A program made the position numbers and the translations under genes. Below are positions 1-10,100 of a DNA stretch of 64,000 nt, piece after piece. The DNA comes from Allium sativum (lineage: Eukaryota; Streptophyta; Magnoliopsida; Asparagales; Amaryllidaceae): positions 249,706,427 to 249,770,426 of the forward strand of contig CM060910.1 in the NCBI GenBank assembly GCA_030737875.1, in the 5' to 3' direction. The notes under the pieces are model-generated. The model was not told the DNA's origin. It saw only the letters and a list, made by a program, of their open reading frames with translations, and ran no database searches. How positions within the stretch are numbered: position 1 is the first letter of the stretch; each line of letters starts with the position of its first letter.

Positions 1-1388
1 ATATATTTATATAAATATAGTTCATTCAAAAGTTCCTATATCGTTTTCACTTCAATTATTTCACTAACGCCTTTAAATTTCGGAAAATTTCGCCATAACC
101 TCCTTTGTACGGGAGGGTCTGGGAAAATTCCCAAATAGCTACACGGGCGTCTCATATCAAAAAGAAAAAGAAAAAGCCAAGCGGCTAGCCAACAGGCTCA
201 TAAAATCATCACCCAAACAAAACAGTAAATGTTACCTATTTGTCGGGCACAAAATTTTATTCCTCTTCTCTAGCCCCTTTGCTATAACCTGTTCAATAGA
301 TATGCATGTACATATATACAATTTCTATCACTTATCATTTTCCATTCAATTTAATATTTGATTTACTTTGGTTTAAAAACACCATTCATTCTAATGTTGC
401 ATGCATAGGCTAAAATCATATCATTAGCTAATTAATGTATATTTCAACTCATGCATATTTATTTGAACAAGTGGCTATTTTTAACACTTCACATTTTAAA
501 GATGATAATTTTGGAGAACTAAAATATATTTCAACACATAACCATTTTATTTAGTTCCTATGCATGTTAAAAATAATATTTCTTTCACAAATATTTATTT
601 CAACGTCCGCATATCTTTAGCATATCACAAATATGATAAAAATGATATTTTTATTGTTCAAAATATTTATTCGACAAATGGATGTTTTCAACACTTCATT
701 GTTTCAATAAAAATGTAATTTTTATTGTTCGATCTTTTTATTCAGCACATGAACTTTTCCACTACACACACTTCTCAACAAATGAGCATTTCCACATGTG
801 GATGTTTTATTTATGTTGTTCATATTAGAAACATGGATTTTTTATTGTTGAAACTATTTATATAAGGCGAATATTTTTCATACTTCATATATATATATAA
901 AAAAATGGGATTTTTATTGTTTAAACACTTCATTCATTCACAAATGAATTTAATTTTCACACAACGCTTTTCAACACATGAACATTTCCACACATGGATA
1001 TAGTTTCAACATATGACTTTAATTTCAACGCATGAAAATATTTTCAACATATGAAAATAATTCTAACACACAAAGATTATTTAAAATTTCGGCAGCATAA
1101 CGGCAGGGTAGTTAAAACCGGCACCGTCCCTAGTACGGCTCCTCGCTCTACCTTAAAACCTCGCGGTTTTTGACAATGGGGATCCATGCATCTAATTCGC
1201 ATGCAGGCAGCATGTTTATTTTTATTTCCACTAATATTTCCAATTCATTTCGATCACCAATGGGTATTTTTCAACCACAACCAAACAATATCAACCACAA
1301 ACAATTATTCAACCATTCGTATTTTTCATCCAATGTTTCACACCAATTCACAACAATAAATATCGTCCATGGTTTGTGGACGAGGGGA

Positions 1389-1392
<4 letters not shown>

Positions 1393-1433
<41 letters not shown>
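1393..1433. repeat. (AT)n microsatellite in D left LTR
   Basis: An uninterrupted AT dinucleotide run of about 40 bp. The same place in the right LTR (about 25013-25023) has only a short CTATATATAA tract, so the run grew after insertion. A short reading frame crossing it is an artefact. Confidence 0.95.
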
Positions 1434-1435
<2 letters not shown>

Positions 1436-1859
1436 CGCTATATTTCACTTGCATTTCAACACATATATCAATTATTCTATGCATGTAAAATTCATACTTC
1501 GCTTATATAGCTTACACTACGCACGTACATGAGATATACGACACGTATGTAATTTATATTTCGCTAATATAAATTATACACGATATTTTCCATTCAAATT
1601 CATATTAATTTAGATTTCTCACATTGGTTTTCGGAGTGCTAAAAATCGACACGATGTCAGAAAAATCCGCGGCTTCTTCTATTGGGTAGAGAGCTTCCTT
1701 ACGGTCCCGATGTTTCCTGTTTCATCGAATTTCGTCAACACACTAAAAAGATATGATTTTTCAAAGTGTAAACATAAAAAAAACTCACCTTTCACGAAGG
1801 TTCTAAACTAGGTTTACGGTTTTCGCGAGAATCGGGGCACGAGGGGATGATCGGCGAGT

Positions 1860-2115
1860 TGGACATGGAAGAGGGAGGAGAGGGCTATCTGGTGGTGGTG
1901 GTTTGGTGGCGCTCGGTGGTCAGAATCGGCGGCGGCGGCGCTGGGAAGGTCGAGGCTTTGGACGCTCGATTCAGGCGGAGGAGGGGTTGGTCGGCGTCGA
2001 ACTGGGGTCGGATTTGAAGGGGAGGCGAAGGCGCTTCGAATGGTGGCGGTGGCGAAGGCTGGAAGCGACGACAGCGGCGACGATCGGTCGGGGAAGTTTC
2101 GAGCATGGGTCGCGG
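1860..2115 (-). other. GC-rich, C-rich (sense) block inside D 3' LTR
   Basis: A GC-rich island in an otherwise AT-rich LTR. On the sense (minus) strand it is C-rich and would code a proline/arginine-rich peptide. The same block occurs in the other LTR (25430-25720), and blocks in similar places occur in A, E, B and H. It probably lies in the transcribed leader part of the LTR. No known protein domain is visible, so I do not call it a gene. Confidence 0.6.
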
Positions 2116-2980
2116 TTCGTTCGAGGGTTTTCTTTTTTTAAAAAAAAAATTATGAATGGAGAATTCTGATTGGCTGAGGACTTTATTAACTTTTTAAATA
2201 GTGTTTTCTCAAACGAACTCCTTTTTAAACCCAACGACTGTCACCCCTAGCTAAATACCCCCATCCCGGACACAATGGGATATGTTTCGTTGGCCAATTC
2301 GACTGTTACAGTCAGTTATTTTTCAAATTAAAGTATAAAACATTTAATTTTTAACTCTGAACGCACATTTCAATTTGCCAGGGCCACAAACTGATTCGAA
2401 AAATTCCAAAAAAATAAATCTAGCTATGTTTTGACGCTATGGTCCCAACAAAACTAGTTTTGTCGAATTCTGAGATCGTTTGAAAAATGGCCATTTTCGG
2501 GTCGATCCAATTTAACAGAAATTGACTAAACACATTTTCTTTTGCGACGCTCACATACTAGCTTCAAAAATTATGAAATTTGAAACCTAGCAATAGTTTG
2601 ACATCCCGGACCCAACAAAAGTGGTTTCGTCGAATTCCGAGGTCGTATGCAAAATATCAATTTTCCCGGGCTATATATTCTATATAGCGACCATTCTGAA
2701 AATTCATTCGGCCATAACTTTTGATTCCCGTTTTGAAACTTCGATTTTTCAGATTCGTTAGAAAGGTATTGACTAACAGATTTAAATATTTTTGGTTTCA
2801 CTAAAATCCGTTATATTTTCCACCCTGCACAGTCAGTCAAATTTTGAATCCAAATTTTCAAACTGACTCACTATTTCTAATTCCATATTTTATTGAAATA
2901 TTCTATTTCAATTGTTCAAATTCCTTTAAAATCACCAATTTAAAAATTTTAAATTGGCTCGTATTTTCCGGGTTATTACA

Positions 2981-2992
2981 ATCTCCCCCACT
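2981..2992 (-). promoter_or_regulatory. Polypurine tract of element D
   Basis: Minus-strand AGTGGGGGAGAT lies directly against the 3' LTR start TGTAATAACCC. It is the expected plus-strand DNA primer. The same tract precedes the 3' LTRs of A and B. Confidence 0.93.
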
Positions 2993-2996
2993 AAAA

Positions 2997-3016
2997 ACTT
3001 TTCGTCCTCGAAAAGT
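2997..3016 (-). other. Conserved hairpin upstream of the D polypurine tract
   Basis: The perfect 8-bp inverted repeat ACTTTTCG/CGAAAAGT encloses a 4-base loop. Related hairpins lie at the same distance from the tract in A (10965-10982), B (33069-33086) and E (40520-40537). In E both arms have changed together to AATTTCG/CGAAATT. The core resembles a motif often seen before the tract in plant gypsy elements. Confidence 0.8.
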
Positions 3017-3081
3017 AAACAACAGTAAAGTAGGAAACAAAATGTAAATGCAAAGTATTGTAAAGGTACCATGCACCGGAG

Positions 3082-3657
3082 TTAGTCAGAGATATCCACT
3101 CTGCATTTGGGGTAAGCTTGCTTAATGCTTTCCTCAGTTTCCCAAGTACAGTCTCTAGGATCTCTGCTCCACTGCACTTTAACTAAATGAACCTTTTTGC
3201 TTCTGAGTTCTCTAGTTTCTTTGCCAACAATCTTTAATTGCTCTCTTCTGAGTGATAATTCTGGGGTTATGTCCACATCCTGTTGCGCTGCTTCTTCTAC
3301 AACAAGATCCGGATCATGCACATGTCTTCTAAGTTGAGATACGTGAAATACATCGTGCACTCCAGGCAACCAATCTGGCAATTGAACCTTATAAGCAAGA
3401 GTTCCAATTTGTTCAAGTATAGGAAAGGGACCAATAAATCTCGGTGCCAACTTCCCGGTCTTGCCAAATCAGATTACTCCCCTCATCGGAGAAACCTTCA
3501 AATAAACATGATCACCAACAGCAAATGTCAAATCTCTTCTTCTAGAATCTGCATAACTTTTCTGTCGGCTTTGGGCGGTTCTCAAACGCTTTTTGATGAA
3601 GTCGACTTTATCAGATGCTTCTCTAATCATATCGGGTCCTAACACAAGTCTGTTGCC
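3082..3657 (-). pseudogene. Element D pol, 3' end: integrase C-terminal region and chromodomain-like tail
   Basis: This continues the integrase frame cut by element A: the codon after the target duplication is at 3657-3655 and 192 codons follow in frame to the end at 3082. It holds the integrase C-terminal domain (APRFIGPFPILE, YKVQLPDWLPGVHDVFHVSQL) and a tail with VKVQWSRDPRDCTWETEES, which resembles the degenerate chromodomain of plant chromoviruses. A TGA stop at 3471-3469 lies where the family usually has an arginine codon, so CGA to TGA is likely. The gene is dead from both the stop and the insertion. Confidence 0.9.
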
Positions 3658-3662
3658 AGGTT
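3658..3662. repeat. Target site duplication of element A (left copy)
   Basis: AGGTT directly before TGTAATAACCC, repeated at 17317-17321 after the right LTR. It falls inside the integrase frame of D. Confidence 0.95.
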
Positions 3663-4700
3663 TGTAATAACCCGGAAATTCTGAGCCAGTTTAAAATTTT
3701 TATTTTTGCAATTTTAGCGAATTTTGAATATTTAAAATAGATTATTTTAAATAATATCGACGAGAAATTTATTTTGAATAGGATTCGAACGTATATATTT
3801 ATATGCATCATCGTTAGAATATAAATAATTATATATAATAATAAAAGGAATTGAAAATGGCGCGGTAGTTCGATAATTCGATTTTATACTTCAATTGAAT
3901 GTACCGGGTGCAAAACAATCCGGATTTTAGCAAAACCGAAAACATTAGGATCTATTTGATAATATATTTCCAACGAATCTGAAAAATCGAAATTTCATAG
4001 CGGGAAACAAAAGTCCTGCCCAGTTGAAAATTCAGAATAGTCGCTATGTAAATTATACATGGCCCAAAAAGTTAAATTTTGCATATGAATGAATTTGGAC
4101 TCGAAACCACTTCCATTGAGTTCAAAATGTCGTTCAGAACTCCGAAAAGTATAAGCTTCAATATATTCCGATATCCGGAATAGTGGCTATGGACAGGAGC
4201 TTTTCGGTTAACAAGACATAGCCCTTAAAAAGTGAAATTTTGCATACGAGCTCAGAATTCGACGAGATAAATTTTTATGGATTCATAATGACAAATCATT
4301 GCTGAGTTCCAAATGACGCGTCGAACGGAGTTAGTATGTGGCCGTGCGAGCTGAAACAGTTCAGAGTAAAACATGCAGTCATTTTACAAAGGAACATTAT
4401 TGATACGACCTCAGAATTCGATTTCGTTTTTTTTTATGGATTCGTATCGTCTAATAATGGTTAAATCCAAAAGGGCACGATTTTTTAAGTTAGCATGTGA
4501 GCGTGCAAGAAGAAAAGGTGCGCCAAAATCGCATTTTTAGAGCTTATCTGAGCATTTTTGTGATTTTTTTTGAATGGTCAAACGAACTCGGAATTCGACG
4601 AAACTTGTTTCGTTGGACTCGTCTTCACGTCTACTATCTCGTCTCCGAAATCCGCAGCCATCGGAGATCGCTAGCGTTCAGGCGTTACGGGAGAAACTAG

Positions 4701-4710
4701 CATATAATCA
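4701..4710 (+). promoter_or_regulatory. Possible TATA-like site in A 5' LTR
   Basis: CATATAATCA lies about 70 bp before the GC-rich block, with a pyrimidine-rich stretch after it that could hold a start site. LTRs carry pol II promoters, but this assignment rests on composition and position only. Confidence 0.3.
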
Positions 4711-4773
4711 CTTTTACTTCCTTTTTCTCTTCATTGTTTCTCACTTTCTCTCTTTCTTCAAAAAAACTCAAAA

Positions 4774-5040
4774 ATGGAGTCTCCTCCACCACCACCGCTG
4801 CCCCTCCTCCCACCGCCACCACCGGCCTCCGGTGACCCGCCGCACCCCCTCCTCCTCTTCCTCCTCCTCTCTCTCCTCTCTCCATTTGCAAACCCTAAGC
4901 ACCAACTCACCACCACCCGCCTCCGTGGACCCCACCGCCGCACCTTAGCCCCTCCCCCACGTCAGTCAGGCCGGCGCCCCCCTCAGCACCACCCAACTCC
5001 GGCCGTGGGCCCCGCTACACCCAAAAATCCATTTTCACCA
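4774..5040 (+). other. GC-rich block with proline-rich reading frame in A 5' LTR
   Basis: A CT/CC-rich stretch starts at an ATG and would encode about 89 residues opening MESPPPPPLPLLPPPPPASG. The 3' LTR copy (from 12117) keeps the opening but shifts frame after a TTCCCTTCCTCC-type expansion and runs to 12488 with a different tail. The lack of frame conservation argues against a real protein. It is better read as a pyrimidine-rich part of the LTR transcript. Confidence 0.45.
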
Positions 5041-6445
5041 TAAATCCCGTTTTGCAAATAACACCCTGTCACCATTTCGCGAATAACTCCCAAACCGCGC
5101 GTTTTTGGCCAAAGTCCCTTTAAACCAAAGTTGTAGAGCACGAAATTCTCTTCGATTTGGATGTATGGAAGTCATGTTTTGGAGTTCGGAGCTGCTCGGA
5201 AAACGCGTTCGAAGTCTGCTGTTCAAAAGCTGAAAAATTCGTGTACTTTCGCGAATTCTGGCGAATTGGAGCATTTTTGGCAAAAAGGCCCTTAGACGAA
5301 AGTTGTCCGGAATGGCGTGTTTAAGCTAGAAAAAAGATGGTGTGAAGATTGAAGCTCGTTTGCAAATTCTGGAACCCGAACAGTGAATCCGGGCGTTAGA
5401 AAAAAAAGTGAGTTTTCTCCATTTTAAAGCTTCTACAGTTTTTGACATATGAAATAAATAAAAATATGATCTTTATATTATAGAGAGGATAAAAATCCAA
5501 TTTTTAACTTATAGAAGATATAAAGATAAGATTTTTATATAATGTAGATAGTAAAAATGTGATTTTTATACAAGTAGTGGCTACGGGCAACGAAAGTGAC
5601 AAAAGGCGAGAACGACAAGATTTTCTACAAAAGAAGAGTCGAGATGATTGGATTAGCTAGTTGGTGAGAACTTCTCACTCAAAACTTGTTTTTCTAGTTA
5701 TATATATACTAGGATGCAGACGGTGTTTAGTAGCACCCGACACCATCGTCCACAGACCATGGACTTGTTTGTTTGGTTGTGTAGTTGGTTAGATTATTTG
5801 GTTTGAATTGAGTTGTTTGGTGAAATGGAATGAATTTGATTGATATGTGAATGGCGTGGGCCTTCACTAGACCGGGGATAAGGCTAGGCCTCGTCCCGTT
5901 TATGGTATCGTGCCGTTATGCCGCCGAAATTTTCTAAAATAAGTTAGAAAAATAAAGATATCATTTTATTTAATAAATGAACTGAATAGAATATTTTCAT
6001 AGGTTGAATAAAATGTTTTATCGTTAAAAATATACTTTTTAACGTGAATGTGAATAAATAAACATTCATTTACAAACCGGACGGTTTGTTTATGTACACC
6101 TATTTGAAGGACATTGATTGGGACGATAAATTTTACACATCGCCCAACTGCACAACTAAAATCTGTGTTTGATTGTTTGAAACCCCACACGGGTGTTGGG
6201 ATGAAATTTGAAGTTCACTCATCCTGATTGATTAAATATGTCGATCGATTGATTGACAGGCTGTTATAAGCGTTAGATATCTATATTTGATGCTTATACA
6301 ATGTAGTGCACTTTAGATGATGGTTGATTATTTATCGTTGCTATTATATGCATGTGTGGTACGGAATCCATATAGTTAACGCTATATGGTAATTGACTGG
6401 GCCTCATTCCAATTTGAAAAATAAAGATTATTATAAAATAAAGGT

Positions 6446-6700
6446 CCATGTGTTGACAGTACTCATCCGTTGAGATTAGTCATGTGTTGGACGAAATATT
6501 TTAATAATAGAATTTACATCTTTACCAATATAAAATCAAGGTTCATGTGTTGACAGTACTCATCCGTTGAGATTAGTCATGTGTTGAACGAAATATTTTA
6601 ACAATCAAATTTACATCTTTATCATTATAAAATAAAGGTTCATGTGTTGACCGTACTCATCCGTTGAGATTGGTCATGTGTTGAACGAAATATTTTAACA
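6446..6700 (+). repeat. Short tandem repeats in A LTR, three copies, ~106 bp apart
   Basis: The core GTTGACAGTACTCATCCG followed by TTGAGATTAGTCATGTGTTG recurs near 6455, 6555 and 6650, each followed by an AACGAAATATTTTAA-like stretch. A more distant copy lies near 6922. The same array is in the 3' LTR (about 13815-14060 and 14288). No function is known to me. Confidence 0.75.
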
Positions 6701-9367
6701 ATAAAATTTATATCTTTATCATATATAAAATTAGAAACTAACTGGAAAATAGATAAGATGAGTGGTCTCCTGGATATTGATCTGATGTTGGTTTCGGCCT
6801 TCGGGGTTAATATTTAGGGAATTGTTCTCTTACTAATTTACGGTTGGAGTCTGATTTAATATCAAACGATAGATACCTTAATTTTCATAAAATATATTAA
6901 ATAACAAAAATAGTCACACATGGACAGTACTCATTCGTTGAGATTAGTCGTGTGTTGACAAAAATATATATTCACATATTAAATAGAATAAATATTCATT
7001 TGTTGAATAGAATAACGAATTTATTGAAATATATAAAGCCGTGTTGATTAGAGTTGCGCTATTTTGACGTGAACGATGTTTATATCGATTATATTCGTTT
7101 TTATAATGAATATTGAAAAGGAAGTGATTTCAAAATATAACGTTTTGAAAATGTTATCATTTATATAGTAATGATAGGGAATATTCAATTTTGATTTGAA
7201 ATTGAATATAGAATTGAAATGTTTTGAAAACGAATTTAAAACTATTTATAAAATTCGTTTTAAAAGGAAATCGACGAAATATATATTATATATATATTAT
7301 ATATAATAAAATGGCCTGAATAGAACGCGCCGCGCCGCAGCAGTTCGTGAATTTCGACCATTTATTTCAAACGGACATTACGGGAGATCAGACCGTCGGA
7401 TTCTCCTAAAACCGGAACCATTGGGTTCGTATCGAAAAGAGCTTTCTAACGAGAATTAGAAATTTGAAATCTAACGATGGATTTGGAGATACGTCCAAAT
7501 CAAATTTGGAAAAGGTCGCTATAAGTGTAGTTCGATGGCCGTTGATGGAAATCGACTGTACGGGCCTTGATAAAATTATTAAAAATAGTAATAATTTGTG
7601 TAAAATCATAAGAAATGATTTGGGAAAAATTGGGATGAAAAACTCCATATTTGAAAAGATAAAAATAGATTTTTATCGAAATGAACTAGTTTTGAACTGA
7701 AATTAAAACCCATTTATTTTTAAATAAATAAATTGGATTTGAAATGGGTTTAAATAGAATTGATGTGGGTTTATCGTGAACAGTGTTTTAAATAACACCA
7801 GTTCTTTAATCCGATAATAAATAGAATGTGATTTGGGTTTGTCGTGAACTGTGTTTTAAAAGACATTAGTTCTTTAACCCAATAAAAGGAGTTTTTAATG
7901 AATCTGCAATTAGATTGAAATGTGAATTTGTAATCTAAATTATCAAATTTAGAAAATGAGCGAGAATGGAGTATTACCAGTTTTGCTCCAAAGCGATAGT
8001 TAAATCTTAAATTAGATTTGAACGTGAAATGGTAATTAATTTTACTGATAACACCATGGTATTAGATATGGAGTATTAACAGTTTTGCTTCATGGGATGA
8101 ATAGGTTGGAATTGGGAAATAAAATAAATAATTACTTCGGTGTGGTTCGCTAATCTCGACTAGTTTAGAAAACCATAATTTGGTTTGAAATGTCATCCAA
8201 AGGAAGATTAAAGGATAAATTTTAAAGAATTTACCTTAGATAAAATTAATGGGAACCTTTCCCTAAAAATGTGATTTTATGAATAAAAGAATATTCTGAG
8301 TTGGAATGAGGCATATGTTGTGTTTGTGTAACATTTGTTTTTAATATACGCGGGTTGTTCGGAAAGGCTGGGTTTATACCCATTCTGAATAACCGATTCG
8401 ACGATAAGTCGAAGATGAAGACGGTGGTTGAAGACCGGAAGTCTTCACATCGTTTGGGTAATTACTGACGATCGTGATTGGGCTGTACACCCAAGAGGAT
8501 GGAAATAGTTGGTGGTCGTCCAGACGTACTTGGAGATCGATGGATATGCGAGGAAAGTGCCTCCGGTTTCGTTCAGACCCAGAACGAACTTGTAAATGGA
8601 TTGTGTGTCTGACATTGGATTTTATTCTGTGTTGATTGATTTCTGTTAAATATATATCTGCTTGGCGGCGGAGAATTTATTCTCTTGCTTAACGCCCTTC
8701 TCTGAGACGTACGGGCTTAGAGGTTATATATCGATAGATATCAATCGCATGGCATGAATTGCCTGTGTGGCATGCTGAGTTGCATAGATCAAGGCTTCTG
8801 TTGAAAAGAAAAGTCTTGTGGTTGATGATCAAAGCACGGCCTTTGTGGCGTAGCTTTGTGTATAGCGTGAATTCGCGAGCCTCACACCTCGGTATGAGTT
8901 AAAAACGGGATACGGACTGCAGGGAGAGCACGACGTTTCTTTCTAGCTATGGTGGTGTCAATGACTTACCAGCCCTGACATATATATACTTTTCACCTAT
9001 GTGGTTGTTGGATGAGGCGCCTCAATTTTAGGTCTGTAAGGACCGGGAAACGTGTGTTCAGGAATAACTAATCCTCTAACGTAAGTGAGGACCGGCCCTG
9101 AAGCATTCAGGATTGCCCAGAGTGTGTAGTCCTGAGGCATTTGCTAGAGTGTTTCGAACGCGGAGAGGAGCTTGCCCCTTGCCTCGACTCATGACGGAAA
9201 TCCAATTTCCAATACGTGTATTGTGGTTTTAATTGTAGAACTAGTATGGCGACATGATATATGGTACCCATGCCGCCTATGATTGATATTTATGATTGAA
9301 ACTGTTTTGACACTATACACTTATTATAGTATCAAATGATTTGTTTTAAACGTACCAAGCTTGTTTG

Positions 9368-9439
9368 GCTATTATAAGGGAAAACCCTATCCTCCGGCTT
9401 GCGTTGCATTGTGTGATGGGACCTGGGTCTTATAATAGC
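9368..9439 (+). other. Conserved LTR stem-loop, A 5' LTR
   Basis: The perfect 11-bp arms GCTATTATAAG (9368-9378) and CTTATAATAGC (9429-9439) enclose about 50 bases that include a conserved CCTCCGG...TTGCATTGTGTGATGGGA section. It lies about 520 bp before the LTR end. Related families keep the pairing with changed bases. Confidence 0.85.
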
Positions 9440-9961
9440 TTCATTTTTCGAAAAAGCATTGCGTTGTTTATTCTATGCACTGGTATTCTTGGGAGGAAAC
9501 CCGTTCCGTGTTATACGGCGTGGTCCCTTGAATTACTCTCTTTTAAAGTAAAGTTTTAAATAACTGTTTTAGTTCTCACACTAGTCACATGACTGACCTG
9601 GAGTTTATTGTTTTAACCTAAACTCTGGGTGCCCCTATTTTCCGCACGGGCAGCTAGTAGTTTTGGTTTTTGCAGATTTATATTCACAGGATCCTGGTTT
9701 ACAGCTGGAATGATATCCGGAAAGCTCTGTATCCGTATATCACCTTCAGTTGTGCTTTGTATTATATTTCCGCTGCTATGTAATTTATTGTAATCTCTGA
9801 TATTTATCGAATGTAATTTATTCAATTATACTCTGTATATTCTTGTATTCTAATGGAATTGTTGTAATAGCAATGAAATGTTCTTCCGTCTGCGTTCATT
9901 TGTGTGTTGTTCTCAAAGTATCCGCTCTTTCCTTCACGGGGAAGTTACGGGTTCTCACATT

Positions 9962-9973
9962 TGGTATCAGAGC
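9962..9973 (+). promoter_or_regulatory. Primer-binding site of element A (initiator tRNA-Met)
   Basis: TGGTATCAGAGC, complementary to the 3' end of plant initiator tRNA-Met, lies two bases after the 5' LTR. It is the usual minus-strand primer site in plant gypsy and copia elements. Confidence 0.95.
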
Positions 9974-10033
9974 TTTGGTTTACAGAGCTCGAGAACAAGA
10001 CACATTAGAACCATACGAAAGAATTCATCAGAT

Positions 10034-10100
10034 ATTGGATTAGTAATATCCAATTAGAATGACTCGTTAGAGATGGGATCAGTAGTATCCTAGAACGAGT
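10034..10100 (+). other. Tandem leader hairpins of element A
   Basis: Hairpin 1: ATTGGAT (10034-10040) pairs with ATCCAAT (10048-10054) across the loop TAGTAAT. Hairpin 2: outer arms ACTCGTT (10062-10068) and AACGAGT (10094-10100), inner arms GGAT (10076-10079) and ATCC (10087-10090). Equivalent hairpins with compensating changes lie in B, D and E. The position suggests an RNA packaging or dimerisation signal (inference). Confidence 0.82.

Larger units (their letters stand above)
1..2980 (-). repeat. Element D 3' LTR, truncated by window edge
   Basis: This stretch matches 23625-26560 almost base for base, so it is the other LTR of the same element. It begins at 2980 (complement TGTAATAACCCGG) next to a polypurine tract and runs off the left edge, so roughly 2.4 kb of the LTR is missing. 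It contains AT-rich palindromes (about 600-920), an AT microsatellite (1393-1433), a GC-rich block (1860-2115) and degenerate ~160-bp repeats (2455-2665). No gene is seen in it. Confidence 0.93.
3663..9959 (+). repeat. Element A 5' LTR (6297 bp)
   Basis: It starts TGTAATAACCCGG, ends GGTTCTCACA and matches 11000-17316 along its whole length. By eye the difference is a few percent, mostly single substitutions and small indels. Contents in order: a degenerate repeat region (to about 4600), a GC-rich block (4774-5040), AT palindromes (5440-5575), a conserved GTCCA...TGGAC hairpin (5750-5766), a repeat of the form CATGTGTTGA-AGTACTCATC (6450-6960), a conserved 3' module (8660-8840) and the stem-loop at 9368-9439. 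No gene is present. Confidence 0.96.

Noticed and set aside
1170..1532. A 120-residue frame with a Tyr-Ile repeat
   Set aside because: The repeat is a translated AT microsatellite in an LTR, and the other LTR lacks it.
7464..7700. Short frames repeated in both A LTRs (also 14864-15058, 9365-9559 and 16722-16916)
   Set aside because: They recur only because the LTRs are duplicated. They have no known domain and no sign of selection that I can see.
9962..9973. Initiator tRNA-Met gene
   Set aside because: Only the 12-base complement of the tRNA 3' end is present, placed right after an LTR. It is a primer-binding site and no cloverleaf surrounds it.
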